Part shown: positions 39,743 through 47,379 of the stretch, in pieces | How the letters are laid out: every line of letters starts with the position of its first letter | How positions within the stretch are numbered: position 1 is the first letter of the stretch | Source: GCA-2731375 sp964631725 | GTDB lineage: Bacteria > Pseudomonadota > Alphaproteobacteria > GCA-2731375 | Direction: 5' to 3' | Assembly (NCBI GenBank): GCA_964631725.1 | Contig: CAZVYX010000001.1 | Coordinates: forward strand, 248,001-312,000 | DNA length: 64,000 nucleotides | Notes under the pieces: generated by a model | The model's input: the letters and a program-made list of their open reading frames with translations, nothing else | Told to the model about the DNA's origin: nothing | Database searches by the model: none | Translations under genes and position numbers: made by a program

Positions 39743-40204
39743 GTGAAAATTACAGCAACTGCGATGGCGTTCGCAGTGGCGGGGATGCTTGTTGCGATAC
39801 CCGCCGCCGCGGAAACAAAGGCGTCTCTGGTAAAGTTTGAGGTCACCAAAGGGGAAAGCATCGCGCAATCCCTGACCGGGCAGCCGGGCGATCCGGTCAA
39901 GGGCCGCGCCCTGGCTATTCATCGGAAAAAGGGCAATTGTCTAGCCTGCCATGCCATGCCGGCGCCGGAGCAACAGTTCCATGGCAATATCGGCCCGGAC
40001 TTGGCCGGCGTCGCGGATCGATACAATGCGGGCGAGCTTCGTCTGCGGCTGGTGGATGCGACCATTGTCAACAAGGACACCATTATGCCGGCGTTCTACC
40101 GCAATGCCGGCCTGCACCGCGTGCTGAAGAAATTCAAGGGCAAGACGGTGCTGAGCGCCCAGGAAATCGAGGACATCCTCGCCTATCTGCTGACCCTAAA
40201 ATAG
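39743..40204 (+). CDS. soxX: Sulfur-oxidation cytochrome c SoxX
   Basis: 153 residues, GTG start, signal peptide ending near AIPAAAETK. A single heme site NCLACHAMPAPEQQ and the downstream Met ligand region DTIMPAFYRNAG define SoxX. With SoxA it forms the periplasmic cytochrome that conjugates thiosulfate to the SoxY cysteine. First gene of soxXYZA. Confidence 0.95.
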   Translation: MKITATAMAFAVAGMLVAIPAAAETKASLVKFEVTKGESIAQSLTGQPGDPVKGRALAIHRKKGNCLACHAMPAPEQQFHGNIGPDLAGVADRYNAGELRLRLVDATIVNKDTIMPAFYRNAGLHRVLKKFKGKTVLSAQEIEDILAYLLTLK

Positions 40205-40235
40205 ACAACAACACCAACATGATTGAGGTGAGAGT

Positions 40236-40715
40236 ATGCTAACGAAAGTGAACATGACGGCGCTTGGACGGCGCGATGCGTTGCGTTTGGCCGGGGCCGG
40301 CGCGGCGGCGTTTGTCGCTGCGTCCCTATTGCCGAATCTGGCCCAGGCCGATGCCGGGAAGGCGGCCAAGGCGATCAAGGAAATCACCGGCGGCAAGGCC
40401 CTCCAGCAAGGCCGCATCACCCTGGAACTGCCGCAAATTGCCGAAAACGGTAATACGGTGCCCATCGCCTTCGAGGTGGAGAGCCCGATGACCGATGCCG
40501 ATCACGTCAAGGCGGTGCACATCTTCGCCGATGGCAACCCGATACCCTACGTGGCCAGCGTACGCTTTTCGCCCGCCTCCGGCCGGGCCCGCGCCGCCAC
40601 TCGGATGCGCATGGCAAAGACCCAGAACGTGATCGCGGTGGCCGAGATGAGCGATGGCTCGGTCTATATGGCTAAGTCCGAGGTCAAGGTCACCATTGGC
40701 GGCTGCGGCGGCTGA
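40236..40715 (+). CDS. soxY: Sulfur carrier subunit SoxY
   Basis: 159 residues. A twin-arginine signal (ALGRRDALRLAGAGAAAFVA) exports it as a complex with SoxZ. The C-terminal swinging arm GGCGG carries the substrate-binding Cys157. Intermediates of thiosulfate oxidation stay bound to this cysteine. GAGGTGAG precedes the ATG. Confidence 0.97.
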   Translation: MLTKVNMTALGRRDALRLAGAGAAAFVAASLLPNLAQADAGKAAKAIKEITGGKALQQGRITLELPQIAENGNTVPIAFEVESPMTDADHVKAVHIFADGNPIPYVASVRFSPASGRARAATRMRMAKTQNVIAVAEMSDGSVYMAKSEVKVTIGGCGG

Positions 40716-40737
40716 GTTTAGAAGAGGGAAAAGTACA

Positions 40738-41067
40738 ATGGCGAAAAGCAAAGCCCGCGTGAAGGTGCCGAAGTCAGTCAAGAAAGGCGAGGTCTTTCAG
40801 GTCAAGACCTTGGTCTCCCACAAGATGGAGTCCGGCCAGCGCAAGAACAAGAAGACCGGCAAGAAGATCCCCCGGATGATCATCAACAAGTTCATCTGTA
40901 CCTATAACGGCAGCGTCGTCTTCGAAAGCGACTGGCATCCGGCGATTTCGGCGAATCCGTACATGGCGTTCTATGTCAAGGCGGACAAGAGCGGCGAGCT
41001 GAACTTCAAATGGACCGATGATAAGGGCCAGACCATCGAGAAAACGGCGTCAATCACCGTCAAATGA
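40738..41067 (+). CDS. soxZ: Sulfur-oxidation protein SoxZ
   Basis: 109 residues beginning MAKSKARVKVP. KKGEVFQVKTLVSHKMESGQ and the Lys-rich stretch before IPRMIINKFICTYNG identify SoxZ, an Ig-like partner exported by hitch-hiking with SoxY; it has no signal peptide of its own. The ATG at 40738 lies 22 nt after the soxY stop. Confidence 0.96.
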   Translation: MAKSKARVKVPKSVKKGEVFQVKTLVSHKMESGQRKNKKTGKKIPRMIINKFICTYNGSVVFESDWHPAISANPYMAFYVKADKSGELNFKWTDDKGQTIEKTASITVK

Positions 41068-41118
41068 TGCGCCGGACTCTCAGGGGAACTGAACAAGATA
41101 AGCAGGGAGAATGCAGTA

Positions 41119-41928
41119 ATGGGCATCAAGAAAAAATTGAGCCTATCCGTGTTGTTGGCGGTATTTGCGGTTGTCGGCGGATATGGCGTCACCGCCAGTG
41201 CCAAGGATTGGGGCAAGTACCAATCCGGGGAACAGCTTAGCGGTTATACCTATGCGACCAAGGAAACCCGCGCCATGCAGGACGATGATTTTGCCAATCC
41301 GTCGTACATTTGGATGGATCAGGGCGAGGAACTTTGGTCAAAGGTGGAAGGAAGTGCCGGAAAGTCCTGCGCCTCCTGCCATGAAGCCGCCGCCGACAGC
41401 ATGAAGGGCGTGGCGACGCGTTATCCAACGTTTGATAAGTCGCTGGGCAAATTGAAGAACATCGAGCAGCAAATCAACATCTGCCGCAAGGAACAGATGG
41501 GCGCGAAACCCTTCAAGTGGGAATCAAGCAAGATGCTGGCCATGTCCGCCTACGTAAATAGCCAATCCCGCGACATGGCAATGAATGTCAAGATCGACGG
41601 CCCGGCGGCGCCGTTCTTCGAGAAAGGCAAGGCCTTTTACAATCAACGCCGCGGCCAACTGAATCTGGCCTGCAAACATTGCCACGAAGACAATGCCGGC
41701 AATATGGCGCGGGCCAATTTGCTCAGCCAGGGACAGGGCAACGGCTTTCCCCTGTATCGTCTGAAGTGGCAAAAACTGGGTTCCCTGCATCGGCGGTTCC
41801 GCGGCTGTAACAAGAATATCCGCGCGACGCCCTATGGCTATGGGTCCGACGAGTACGTCAATCTGGAACTGTATGTCGGCTGGCGTGGACGGGGCCTGCC
41901 GGTTGAAACGCCGGCGGTCCGCAACTGA
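41119..41928 (+). CDS. soxA: Diheme cytochrome c SoxA
   Basis: 269 residues with a signal peptide (LSVLLAVFAVVGGYGVTASA). Two heme motifs, SCASCH and CKHCHED, and the active-site cysteine in HRRFRGCNKNIRATPYGYG that becomes a persulfide. With SoxX it catalyses oxidative attachment of thiosulfate to SoxY. A rho-independent terminator follows the gene. Confidence 0.96.
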   Translation: MGIKKKLSLSVLLAVFAVVGGYGVTASAKDWGKYQSGEQLSGYTYATKETRAMQDDDFANPSYIWMDQGEELWSKVEGSAGKSCASCHEAAADSMKGVATRYPTFDKSLGKLKNIEQQINICRKEQMGAKPFKWESSKMLAMSAYVNSQSRDMAMNVKIDGPAAPFFEKGKAFYNQRRGQLNLACKHCHEDNAGNMARANLLSQGQGNGFPLYRLKWQKLGSLHRRFRGCNKNIRATPYGYGSDEYVNLELYVGWRGRGLPVETPAVRN

Positions 41929-41966
41929 ACCGGCACCGGGTCATGTAAGGAAGACCGATCAGATAA

Positions 41967-42004
41967 GGGGGTGCGGCATGATCTCGCATCCCCTTTTTCT
42001 TTTT
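41967..42004 (+). terminator. Rho-independent terminator between soxA and soxB
   Basis: GGGGGTGCG (41967-41975), 9-nt loop, CGCATCCCC (41985-41993), then TTTTTCTTTTT. The stem is complete apart from one wobble pair. It lies inside the presumed sox operon, so soxB is either attenuated relative to soxXYZA or has its own promoter. Confidence 0.82.
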
Positions 42005-42045
42005 GATGCCATCCCGTTCGCCGGCCATAAGGAAAACCACAGCAA

Positions 42046-43731
42046 ATGTTGGATCGCCGTCAGTTTCTTCAGGTTGCCGCCGCCACCGCCGCCCTGACGG
42101 GCGGGTCCGGATCGATCTCGCGGATCGCGGCGGCACAGAGCTTGTCCCAGGACGACCTGCTCGCCTTCAAGCCGGTTGGCCAGGTCAGCCTTCTGAATTT
42201 CACCGACTGCCATGCGCAATTGGTGCCGCTTTTTTATCGGGAACCTTCCATCAATCTCGGCGTCGGCGCCGCCAGGGGCAGGCCGCCGCACATCACTGGC
42301 GGCGAATTGCTCAGGCATTTCGGTCTGCCCTCGAAATCGGCGGCGGCGCATGCCTTCTCCAGCGAAGATTTTGCGGCCCTGGCCCGTTCCTACGGCCGCA
42401 TCGGCGGCATGGACCGCATGGCGACCCTGATCAAGGCGATCCGAGCCGAGCGCCCGGACCGAACCTTGCTGCTTGACGGCGGTGATACCTGGCAGGGTTC
42501 CTACACCGCGCTCAAGAGCGAGGGCGCCGATATGGTCGAGGTGATGAACGCAATGGGGGTCGACGCCATGACCGCGCATTGGGAATTTACCTATGGCGTC
42601 CAACGGGTGGAGGAGTTGAAAGACCAGCTTGCGTTCCCATTCCTGGCCGGCAATGTCCGCGACACCGAATGGGAAGAGGAAGTCTTCGACAGCACCAAGG
42701 TTTTCGACCGGGGCGGCATCAGGATCGCCGTGATCGGCCAGGCCTTTCCCTACACGCCCGTGGCAAACCCGCGCTATTTGATCCCGGGGTGGTCGTTTGG
42801 CATTCGCGAGCGGTTGCTGGCCAAGCGTGTACAGCAGGCCCGCGATGGCGGCGCCGATCTGGTGGTTTTGCTGAGCCATAACGGGTTTGACGTGGACAAG
42901 AAACTGGCCAGCCGGGTCAAGGGCATCGACGTTCTGTTCAGCGGCCATACCCATGACGCGGTGCCCGAGGTCGTCAAGATCGGCGATACATTGATGGTGG
43001 CCTCGGGGTCACATGGCAAATTCCTCGCCCGGCTGGATGTCGAGGTGAAGGGTGGCAGGGTCGTCGACTACGGCTTTCGCCTGATCCCCATTTTTGCCGA
43101 CGCCATCACGCCTGATCCGGAAATTGCCGCCCTGATCGAGAAGATCCGCGCACCGCATCTGGCTGATATGACGAAAGTTTTGGGCAAGACCGAGGGCTTG
43201 CTCTACCGCCGGGGCAATTTCAACGGCACCTTCGACGATCTGATCTGCGATGCCTTGCTGGAGCGCAGGGACGCGGAAATCGCCCTCTCGCCAGGTTTTC
43301 GCTGGGGCGCCAGCCTGCTGCCGGGACAACAGATCACGCTGGAGGACATCCATAGTCAGACCGCCATCACCTATCCCACGGTCTACCGCAATCAAATGAC
43401 CGGCGCATTCCTCAGGGAAATTCTGGAAGACGTGGCGGACAATCTGTTCAACCCCGATCCCTATTATCAACAGGGCGGCGATATGGTTCGGGTGGGCGGC
43501 ATGAGCTATCATATTGACATCAACAAGCCCATCGGTCAGCGCATATCGCGTATGACACTGTTGAAGACGGGCCAGCCGATTGAAGCTGCCAAGGAGTATA
43601 CGGTGGCGGGCTGGGCCTCCGTCAATCCGGACGTCGAGGGCCCGGCGGTTTATGACCTGGTTGCCGAATATATCGCGGCGAAAAAGGAAATCCCGGCCCT
43701 GGAGCGCAATATGGTAACGGTAGCGGGATAG
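42046..43731 (+). CDS. soxB: Thiosulfohydrolase SoxB
   Basis: 561 residues. A twin-arginine signal (MLDRRQFLQVAAATAALTGG) exports the folded dimanganese enzyme. Metal-ligand motifs of the 5'-nucleotidase/metallophosphoesterase fold are LLNFTDCHAQL, LLDGGDTWQGS, LLSHNGFDVDK and LFSGHTHDAVPE. It hydrolyses the terminal sulfone of SoxY-bound intermediates to sulfate. No soxCD follows, so the sulfane atom is left for the Dsr pathway. Confidence 0.97.
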   Translation: MLDRRQFLQVAAATAALTGGSGSISRIAAAQSLSQDDLLAFKPVGQVSLLNFTDCHAQLVPLFYREPSINLGVGAARGRPPHITGGELLRHFGLPSKSAAAHAFSSEDFAALARSYGRIGGMDRMATLIKAIRAERPDRTLLLDGGDTWQGSYTALKSEGADMVEVMNAMGVDAMTAHWEFTYGVQRVEELKDQLAFPFLAGNVRDTEWEEEVFDSTKVFDRGGIRIAVIGQAFPYTPVANPRYLIPGWSFGIRERLLAKRVQQARDGGADLVVLLSHNGFDVDKKLASRVKGIDVLFSGHTHDAVPEVVKIGDTLMVASGSHGKFLARLDVEVKGGRVVDYGFRLIPIFADAITPDPEIAALIEKIRAPHLADMTKVLGKTEGLLYRRGNFNGTFDDLICDALLERRDAEIALSPGFRWGASLLPGQQITLEDIHSQTAITYPTVYRNQMTGAFLREILEDVADNLFNPDPYYQQGGDMVRVGGMSYHIDINKPIGQRISRMTLLKTGQPIEAAKEYTVAGWASVNPDVEGPAVYDLVAEYIAAKKEIPALERNMVTVAG

Positions 43732-43789
43732 CGCCGGCCGGCTGGGCTGAACAACAATCCGTCTGGATGAAACAACTGGGATGAGGTGA

Positions 43790-44533
43790 GTGGGTGGATT
43801 TGATGTTTCCCTTGCCGGTGCGTTCGCCGCTGGGGTCCTAAGTTTTCTATCGCCCTGCGTCTTGCCGCTGGTACCGCCCTATCTGTGTTTCCTCGGCGGC
43901 GTCAGCCTGGAGGAGATGACCGGCAAGGAGAGCGGCGACCGCCGGCTTTGGCGCCGGGTGCTTCTCTCCGCCCTGCTGTTCGTACTAGGCTTCTCCACCG
44001 TCTTTATCACTCTGGGTGCGACGGCAAGCCTGCTGGGTGAAGTGCTGGCGGACAATATCGAAATCCTGACCAGGATATCCGGCGTCATAATCATCGTGCT
44101 GGGCCTGCATTTTCTGGGGCTTTTCAAGCTCGCTTTTCTGAACCGCGATATCCGCTTCCAGGGACCCGCGCGTCCCATCAGATGGCTTGGCGCCTATGTC
44201 ATCGGCCTGGCCTTCGCCTTTGGCTGGACACCCTGTGTCGGCCCCGTGCTGGCAGCGGTCCTGATGGTGGCAGGCAATGAGAGCTCGGTGAACCACGGTG
44301 TCGGCCTGCTATCGGTTTTCTCCCTCGGCCTCGGCCTGCCGTTCCTGCTGGCGGCGGCGATGATGAAACCCTTCATGGCCCTGATGGTGCATTTCCGGCG
44401 GAGGATGATCTGGATCGAACGGGGGATCGGCGGCTTGCTGGTGCTCACCGGGATACTTTTTCTCAGCGGTACGTTTGGCGAGTTGGGCTTTTGGCTGCTG
44501 GAAGCGCTGCCGATCCTCGGTCGTATCGGCTGA
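43790..44533 (+). CDS. soxV: CcdA/SoxV-like thiol-disulfide transmembrane protein
   Basis: 247 residues, GTG start, six membrane segments. Two symmetry-related motifs, SFLSPCVLPLVPPYL and FGWTPCVGPVLAAV, carry the redox cysteines of the CcdA/DsbD family. It brings reducing equivalents from cytoplasmic thioredoxin to periplasmic acceptors; here these would be the SoxS/SoxW-like thioredoxins. It lies 58 nt after soxB. The name SoxV rests on context; CcdA for cytochrome c maturation is the alternative. Confidence 0.88.
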   Translation: MGGFDVSLAGAFAAGVLSFLSPCVLPLVPPYLCFLGGVSLEEMTGKESGDRRLWRRVLLSALLFVLGFSTVFITLGATASLLGEVLADNIEILTRISGVIIIVLGLHFLGLFKLAFLNRDIRFQGPARPIRWLGAYVIGLAFAFGWTPCVGPVLAAVLMVAGNESSVNHGVGLLSVFSLGLGLPFLLAAAMMKPFMALMVHFRRRMIWIERGIGGLLVLTGILFLSGTFGELGFWLLEALPILGRIG

Positions 44534-44563
44534 TGTTGCCGATTGGCACAAAACAAAGGAAAC

Positions 44564-44589
44564 GGGCCGCCACTGCTAGGTGGCGACCC
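44564..44589. terminator. Bidirectional hairpin after soxV-like gene
   Basis: GGG-c-CGCCAC-tgctag-GTGGCG-a-CCC, nine pairs with one mismatch, between the convergent soxV-like and rhodanese genes. Confidence 0.6.
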
Positions 44590-44613
44590 TCTGGTTCCAG
44601 TGAAAAGCCGAGA

Positions 44614-45207
44614 CTACATGGAGCCTTCGACCACCGTAAGTCCGACTGATTCCCAGCCCTGCATTCCACCTCTGTAGTAGAGGATCTTGCCTGCCGGATA
44701 GCCTTCGCGCAGCATCGCCCGAATGGCGGTCGGCGACTGGCCGCACCACAGTCCGTTGCAGAACAACAGAACAGTCTTGGCATTGGCGCAGTTCCACTTG
44801 TCGCCTGACTTGGTGCAGCCGAGTTCATTCAGCCGGCCGGCGACCTGCGTGAAGGGGATATTCTTGGCCGAGGGGATGGTGCCCCGAACGTGCCATTCCA
44901 CAGTACGGGCATCAATGATCGTCCCCTTTTTGTCCCTGAGGAATTCGACAACCTCAAGCTCGCCAACTGTCTTGACGCCGGGTGCGACCTGCATCGGTTG
45001 AACACAAAAAGGTGGACATTTGCGCGAAGTCTTCGCGAACGCCGGATTGATCGTGTTGTTCTTGTCCGGATTGCGCTTGATAACAACATTGCCGTCTTCC
45101 GTGGCAACGTTAATCGAAGCAATCTCCTTGGTGATGCGGACCTCGGCCGCCATCGCCGATACCGAACCTAGGCAGAACGCCAGCGCCACCGCTAAAAATA
45201 GTTTCAT
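44614..45207 (-). CDS. Exported rhodanese-domain sulfurtransferase
   Basis: 197 residues with a signal peptide (FLAVALAFCLGSVSAMA). The rhodanese domain spans roughly residues 80-195: GTIIDARTVEWHVRGTIPSA, the active loop LLFCNGLWCGQS (catalytic Cys150, with a second Cys155) and YYRGGMQGWESVGL. The N-terminal extension has a Cys pair (RKCPPFC). A periplasmic sulfurtransferase could move sulfane sulfur produced by the Sox proteins. It is divergent from apr and convergent with the soxV-like gene. Confidence 0.9.
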   Translation of the reverse strand: MKLFLAVALAFCLGSVSAMAAEVRITKEIASINVATEDGNVVIKRNPDKNNTINPAFAKTSRKCPPFCVQPMQVAPGVKTVGELEVVEFLRDKKGTIIDARTVEWHVRGTIPSAKNIPFTQVAGRLNELGCTKSGDKWNCANAKTVLLFCNGLWCGQSPTAIRAMLREGYPAGKILYYRGGMQGWESVGLTVVEGSM

Positions 45208-45300
45208 TTCCCTGTCCTTCCTTTTTGCTGTTTCTCGATGGTTTTCTATTGGTCTTTGGAAACAAATAAACGTGCTCTCGGTCAGCGACCCGCCAGCGGA

Positions 45301-45510
45301 TCAGCAATCATCTTCGTCTATCTCGTCATCATCTTCATCTTCGTCTTCTTTTGGCTTGGCTTGCGCAATGGCAAAATCATTCCGGCCATCATGCGGACTG
45401 GTTTCCATCATATGCGGATGGACTCCCGCGGGAGGAACTGCCGCACTCAAGTCAGTAGCGGCAAACAGCAACTGCGCCGTCAGAGCAAAGAGAACTACGA
45501 ATACCTTCAT
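45301..45510 (-). CDS. Small exported acidic protein with C-terminal cysteine
   Basis: 69 residues: a convincing signal peptide (MKVFVVLFALTAQLLFAATD), a short linker with HPHMMETSPHDG, then a tail of about 17 residues that is almost entirely Asp/Glu and ends in DDC. No family recognised. It precedes the exported rhodanese on the same strand (93-nt gap), so it may be co-transcribed. The ATG at 45510 is preferred to an in-frame TTG just before it. Confidence 0.55.
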   Translation of the reverse strand: MKVFVVLFALTAQLLFAATDLSAAVPPAGVHPHMMETSPHDGRNDFAIAQAKPKEDEDEDDDEIDEDDC

Positions 45511-45851
45511 CAAGACGATCCCGGATCTGTCATTTGTATCCAGACCTATTCATAACACACAAGAATTAGTGTGGAAATGACCATCGAAGATATCCCGACG
45601 CCTCTCTCTCGGGATGATTCCGTCCGGCCATGGTCTTTTTGTATTCCCGGCTTTCCGTTTCAGCTACGTCTGTTTCAATCTCGAAAACGGTGATTGACCT
45701 TGAGGGCGCTCGCTTCTTGCCGCGGGCGGACGCGTGAAAACACGCCCAACATGGTTTCAAACCTTGCCGGCAAGCCCACCCTTGCACCATATATCGGCAC
45801 CCTTCCTTCCCATTCTCGCTGCGGCCGGTGAAGGGCGGCAAAGTCTGATTT

Positions 45852-45877
45852 CTCATATGCGAAAAATTTTAATTAAA
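45852..45877 (+). promoter_or_regulatory. Possible half-site of the sox/dsr operator upstream of aprM
   Basis: CTCATATGC matches the left arm ATCATATGC at 8 of 9 positions, but after the 8-nt spacer the right arm (TTAATTAAA) agrees at only 4 of 9. It may be a degenerate site or chance. Confidence 0.25.
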
Positions 45878-45898
45878 ACATTGATAGATCGCCGCAAA

Positions 45899-45927
45899 CT
45901 TGACATCCTAGGAAATGTCATAACGAA
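45899..45927 (+). promoter_or_regulatory. Promoter-like sequence with overlapping inverted repeat, upstream of aprMBA
   Basis: A perfect -35 TTGACA (45899-45904), 17-nt spacing and a weak -10 (TAACGA type, from about 45922). TGACAT-CCTAGGAA-ATGTCA (45901-45920), a perfect 6-bp inverted repeat, covers the -35 box and spacer, the classic position for a repressor. About 160 bp before aprM. Confidence 0.45.
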
Positions 45928-46085
45928 TTGGGTTATGTACCCGATGTCAAAAGAACAAATGTCGGAGTTGGGGGGACGGGCGCAATGCTGAGCTATAGCA
46001 AAGGAATAAGTGTGACCTGCACAGGTCGCCGGAACGACCCGCGCGCTCCGCGTCGATAATCACGGACTAATATTGAGGTAGATTA

Positions 46086-46871
46086 ATGTTTACCAGTAAT
46101 CCCTTCGCCGAGCTTTCGGCGTCCATAGCGCCCTCGGTCATGCAGACGTACATCATCGTCATGATTATCCTGGTCGCGGGCGGCACGGTGTACGATACAA
46201 TTCACAAGAAAAGCGCCACGTATTTTTTCAACAACTGGCGGAATGCAAAAAAGAAGGGAACGCGGCAAGTCAGTGGCGGTGAAATGGTCTCCCTGGCGGT
46301 GCAAACCGCTGTGGTCGACGGCCTGGCATCCGGTGAATTCTGCAACCCGCGGCGTAGAATTGCCCATCTTCTGACCATGTACGGCTTCCTGATTTACGTG
46401 ATAACGACCGTCATCATGGTATTCGGGTACGCGACGCCCACCACGCCCACGCCCGCCATCCTGCCGCAATTGTGGAGCATCGGGGCCCTGTTGGTTTGCC
46501 TTGGCGGTTACTGGTTCTGGTTTTTCATTCGCGTCGACGTCGCGGCCGAAGGCAATTCACCCCTCCGCATCGTGCGCGCCGACCTATTTATACTTTCGCT
46601 TCTCGCGAGCGTTACCCTAGCTTTGATCTGGGCCTATCTGCAGGCGATGGGCAGTTCATGGACGAACGTTTTTCTCGGTTTGTACCTAATCGCCACGACG
46701 GTGCTGTTCGGCTCGGTTCCGTGGTCCAAATTCTCACATATGTTTTTCAAACCCGCGGCCGCCTTGCAGAAACGGGTGGAGAACGCGAATGGTTCGAGGA
46801 GCAACCTGCCGGCCCCCGCCGACAAGCCGGAAACTCTTGGCAGTCCCCGCGAATTGCCCCGACATTATTAA
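46086..46871 (+). CDS. aprM: Adenylylsulfate reductase membrane anchor AprM
   Basis: 261 residues with about five to six membrane segments (VMQTYIIVMIILVAGGTVYD; LLTMYGFLIYVITTVIMVF; LWSIGALLVCLGGYWFWFF; further two). GTRQVSGGEMVSLAVQTAVV and SGEFCNPRRRIAHLLTMYGF are characteristic. In sulfur oxidisers lacking QmoABC this protein is thought to connect AprBA to the quinone pool. It directly precedes aprB (43 nt) on the same strand. Confidence 0.92.
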   Translation: MFTSNPFAELSASIAPSVMQTYIIVMIILVAGGTVYDTIHKKSATYFFNNWRNAKKKGTRQVSGGEMVSLAVQTAVVDGLASGEFCNPRRRIAHLLTMYGFLIYVITTVIMVFGYATPTTPTPAILPQLWSIGALLVCLGGYWFWFFIRVDVAAEGNSPLRIVRADLFILSLLASVTLALIWAYLQAMGSSWTNVFLGLYLIATTVLFGSVPWSKFSHMFFKPAAALQKRVENANGSRSNLPAPADKPETLGSPRELPRHY

Positions 46872-46914
46872 TCAGCTCAGCTTTGATCCTAGCTTCAGGA
46901 GATAAAGGACCACC

Positions 46915-47379
46915 ATGCCGACATTTGTCTATATGACTCGTTGCGACGGCTGCGGACATTGCGTCGATATCTGCCCGTCCGATATTATGCACATCGACAC
47001 CACTTATCGCCGCGCTTACAACATCGAACCCAATATGTGCTGGGAATGTTATTCTTGCGTGAAAATGTGTCCGCAAAACGCGATCGACTGCCGCGGGTAT
47101 GCCGATTTTGCCCCCCTGGGCCACAGCGTCCGGGCGCTCCGGGAAGAGGAGAAGGGGACCATCTCCTGGAAGATCAAATTCCGGGATGGCCGCGAAAAGA
47201 ATTTCGAATCTCCGATCCGGACCACGCCATGGGGGTCGATCAAGGCACCGTCTGATTACCCGGCGCCGTCCGAGGACGCCTTCAAGTCGGAGGAGCTCGC
47301 CCACGAGCCGGAGGCACTCAATATAGAAAAGCTGCCCGCGTTGACCCCGGATCAGCTCAAGCAAGGATTGGTAAAATGA
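46915..47379 (+). CDS. aprB: Adenylylsulfate reductase beta subunit
   Basis: 154 residues. Two [4Fe-4S] motifs near the N-terminus: CDGCGHCVDICPSDIMHI and CWECYSCVKMCPQNAIDC. The C-terminal arm (FRDGREKNFESPIRTTPWGS and beyond) wraps AprA in known structures. It moves electrons from the AprA flavin. The stop overlaps the aprA start by 4 nt. Confidence 0.96.
   Translation: MPTFVYMTRCDGCGHCVDICPSDIMHIDTTYRRAYNIEPNMCWECYSCVKMCPQNAIDCRGYADFAPLGHSVRALREEEKGTISWKIKFRDGREKNFESPIRTTPWGSIKAPSDYPAPSEDAFKSEELAHEPEALNIEKLPALTPDQLKQGLVK

Larger units (their letters stand above)
45511..46085. other. 575-bp intergenic region, apr promoter region
   Basis: Divergent region between the small acidic gene and aprM. 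An open frame on the minus strand (45566-45856) looks non-coding. The region from 45850 on is AT-rich, with a half operator (45852-45860) and a promoter-like TTGACA overlapped by an inverted repeat (45899-45927). AATATTGAGGTAG precedes the aprM ATG. Confidence 0.55.

Noticed and set aside
45566..45856. A 96-codon minus-strand frame in the gap upstream of aprM
   Set aside because: Composition is not protein-like for this genome, no ribosome-binding site or homology recognised, and it overlaps the promoter region.
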